A DNA stretch of 64,000 nucleotides, taken from the NCBI RefSeq assembly GCF_900129115.1, contig NZ_FQUR01000006.1, positions 124,001-188,000 on the forward strand, read 5' to 3'. Below the pieces are notes generated by a model. It was not told the DNA's origin. It was given only the letters and a program-made list of their open reading frames with translations, and ran no database searches. The number at the start of each line of letters is the position of its first letter. Position 1 is the stretch's first letter. The translations under genes were made by a program, and so were the position numbers. This document shows, in pieces, positions 62,530 through 64,000 of this stretch. Source of the stretch: Thermoanaerobacter uzonensis DSM 18761 (GTDB taxonomy: Bacteria > Bacillota > Thermoanaerobacteria > Thermoanaerobacterales > Thermoanaerobacteraceae).

Positions 62530-64000
62530 ATGAAAAAAGATATGTGGGGATTTACGGGCATAAGGCGAAAATTGATAGTTTATTACCTCATAATCACTAT
62601 TTTAATGGGTATCACAAGTTTTTATTCGTATTATAATGCAAAGTCAGTTATAAATCGTTTAAAATCAATTTTTGTGGATTATATATACCTTAACAATTTA
62701 AATACAGATGTAAACATGTTGGAAACAGAAGTGGAGAAATATTTATCTACCAAATCATCAGACGCCCTTTTAAATTATTATACCCTCTATAACAAACTTC
62801 AAGAGCAAGCCTCCGCTATTTTAAATGAAAAAAACTATGACCAGGATGGTTTAATGTTAAAGGATATAGGGAATATGATTGAAAGCCTTCTGAATGAAAC
62901 TGACGCAGCAATAAATGCTAAAAGAGGCAGGATAAGCAGCGAGTACATTGCACATTTTACGAGGTCCAATAAAATAAGTGAATATATAAAATTTTACATT
63001 AATAATCTTCTCAACAGTAAATTGCAAGAGGGTTCTTTAAAATATGCATCTATAACAAAAAACATGGAGTTTATAAGTTATTTGAATGTGTTTTTGATAA
63101 TAGGTTCTATTCTTTTTAACATATTTCTTGCAATATTTTTTACCTATCGAATTACAAAACCTCTTATAGACCTTTCTCATTTGGCAGTGAGAGTTTCAAA
63201 AGGAGATTTTGATGTAAAACCGCTTTCTATAAAGACAAACGATGAGATAAATATACTTGCAGAAGCTTTTAATAAGATGGTAGTAAGCATAAAAAATTAT
63301 ATAGGAGAAATAAAAAATCAGGCAGAAGTAGAGAAAAAATTAAAAGAACAAGAGATGCAAAATCTCAAAATGAGAAATATTTTAAAAGAGGCAGAACTTA
63401 AGGCTTTGCAGTCCCAAATAAATCCACATTTTCTCTTTAATACCCTAAATGCAGCTGCACAATTAGCGATGATGGAAGGGGCAGATAAATCTTCGGAGTT
63501 TATAGAAAACGTTGCAAACCTATTTAGATATAATCTAAAAAAATTGGATACTACAGTTACTTTGCAGGACGAGATAAACAATGTAAAGACATATATGTAC
63601 ATTTTGAAAACGAGATTTGGCGACAGAGTAGATTTTAAAGTAGATGTAGACGAAGGGGTTTTAGATGTAGAAATGCCTTGTACAATAATTCAGCCTGTAG
63701 TTGAAAATGCATTTATTCACGGATTAGAAGATGTAGAAAAAGGAGGTTTTATTAAACTTACGGTAAAGAAGGATAATGATAAAGTTTTAATAGAGGTTAT
63801 TGACAATGGGATAGGAATGAGTGAAGAAAAAGTAAGGGCAATATTATCAGCAGACAATGAGGATTTATCTAAAAGGCATGTTACGGGAATTGGCATGCAC
63901 AATATCATAAACAGATTAAGACTTTTTTATAACACTTCTGCTATAGAAGATGTAATTGAGATAGATAGCAAAATAGGAGAAGGAACAAAAGTTACTTTAA
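62530..64000 (+). CDS. LytS/YesM-type sensor histidine kinase (3' end outside window)
   Basis: 490 codons visible, open to the window end. A first membrane helix (about 15-35) and a second (about 190-210) enclose an extracellular sensor region. HAMP follows (ITKPLIDLSHLAVRVSKGDFDVKPL, about 212-260), then a coiled linker and the His_kinase domain with the phospho-His in ALQSQINPHFLFNTLNA. The ATPase domain has PVVENAFIHGLE (N box), DNGIGMS (G1) and GIGMHNIINRL (G2). It is partnered with the sugar-binding protein just upstream; a YesN/AraC-type regulator probably lies beyond the window. Confidence 0.93.
   Translation, partial: MKKDMWGFTGIRRKLIVYYLIITILMGITSFYSYYNAKSVINRLKSIFVDYIYLNNLNTDVNMLETEVEKYLSTKSSDALLNYYTLYNKLQEQASAILNEKNYDQDGLMLKDIGNMIESLLNETDAAINAKRGRISSEYIAHFTRSNKISEYIKFYINNLLNSKLQEGSLKYASITKNMEFISYLNVFLIIGSILFNIFLAIFFTYRITKPLIDLSHLAVRVSKGDFDVKPLSIKTNDEINILAEAFNKMVVSIKNYIGEIKNQAEVEKKLKEQEMQNLKMRNILKEAELKALQSQINPHFLFNTLNAAAQLAMMEGADKSSEFIENVANLFRYNLKKLDTTVTLQDEINNVKTYMYILKTRFGDRVDFKVDVDEGVLDVEMPCTIIQPVVENAFIHGLEDVEKGGFIKLTVKKDNDKVLIEVIDNGIGMSEEKVRAILSADNEDLSKRHVTGIGMHNIINRLRLFYNTSAIEDVIEIDSKIGEGTKVTL

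Noticed and set aside
1-64000. tRNA, rRNA, CRISPR array or prophage
   Set aside because: I saw no cloverleaf-like tRNA genes, no rRNA motifs, no regularly spaced repeats and no phage structural genes in the window.

Overview
The window reads as chromosome from a low-GC, thermophilic, anaerobic, endospore-lineage Firmicute, most likely Thermoanaerobacter or Caldanaerobacter. The basis is AT-rich coding sequence with strong Shine-Dalgarno sites and TTG/GTG starts, an archaeal-type FBP aldolase/phosphatase, a membrane H+-pyrophosphatase, tandem bacteriohemerythrins, AddAB, and the overall gene style. This assignment is inference; no database was searched. The window is mostly ordinary chromosome with no prophage, rRNA, tRNA or CRISPR. 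It opens inside a Gfo/Idh/MocA oxidoreductase gene and ends inside a LytS/YesM-type histidine kinase gene.

Layout. 1-8 kb: Uma2-like protein, a fused remnant of an electron-bifurcating lactate dehydrogenase locus, nagA, an Lrp/AsnC regulator, an OPT peptide transporter with a DUF1028 protein behind a strong promoter with paired operators, then a second Lrp/AsnC regulator with an aminotransferase. 8-14.4 kb: feoAB with a Fur-like box, a MNT-HEPN toxin-antitoxin pair whose HEPN is shortened, and a nickel ECF importer with NikR. 14.4-24.5 kb: PepSY protein, a yybP-ykoY (Mn2+) riboswitch controlling oadB and a 44-codon oadG, trmL, dinB, a MATE exporter, a MacAB-like ABC exporter, and two hemerythrins. 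24.5-28 kb: a 260-bp GC-rich repeat element, an FAH-family enzyme, a DUF1646 transporter with a likely Na+ riboswitch, and a Ca2+/Na+ antiporter. 28-40.5 kb: DNA-repair block addB-addA, NUDIX, sbcD-sbcC.

40.5-64 kb: VapBC, threonine aldolase, a MalY-type lyase, an oxidative-stress operon (58-aa winged helix, PerR-like, peroxiredoxin), then galT-maltokinase-GT4 synthase behind two LacI-type operators, DedA, and a GNAT/FemAB-like enzyme followed by the second copy of the 260-bp element. After that come DUF881, L-lactate dehydrogenase, a helical protein with two tandem FAD oxidoreductases, a PPC-domain protein, a second and intact MNT-HEPN pair, the H+-pyrophosphatase, FBP aldolase/phosphatase, and a sugar-binding sensor with its kinase.

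The most unusual items are four. (1) A non-coding, inverted-repeat, GC-rich 260-bp element is present twice, each time flanked by a duplicated transcription-terminator hairpin. (2) A Mn2+ riboswitch sits in front of Na+-pump type beta and gamma subunits with no alpha subunit beside them. (3) A 45-codon in-frame fusion of an etfB start and a glcD-type end marks a deleted lactate-oxidation locus. (4) Several promoters carry compact paired operators. Starts were re-chosen by Shine-Dalgarno spacing where longer reading frames were open.
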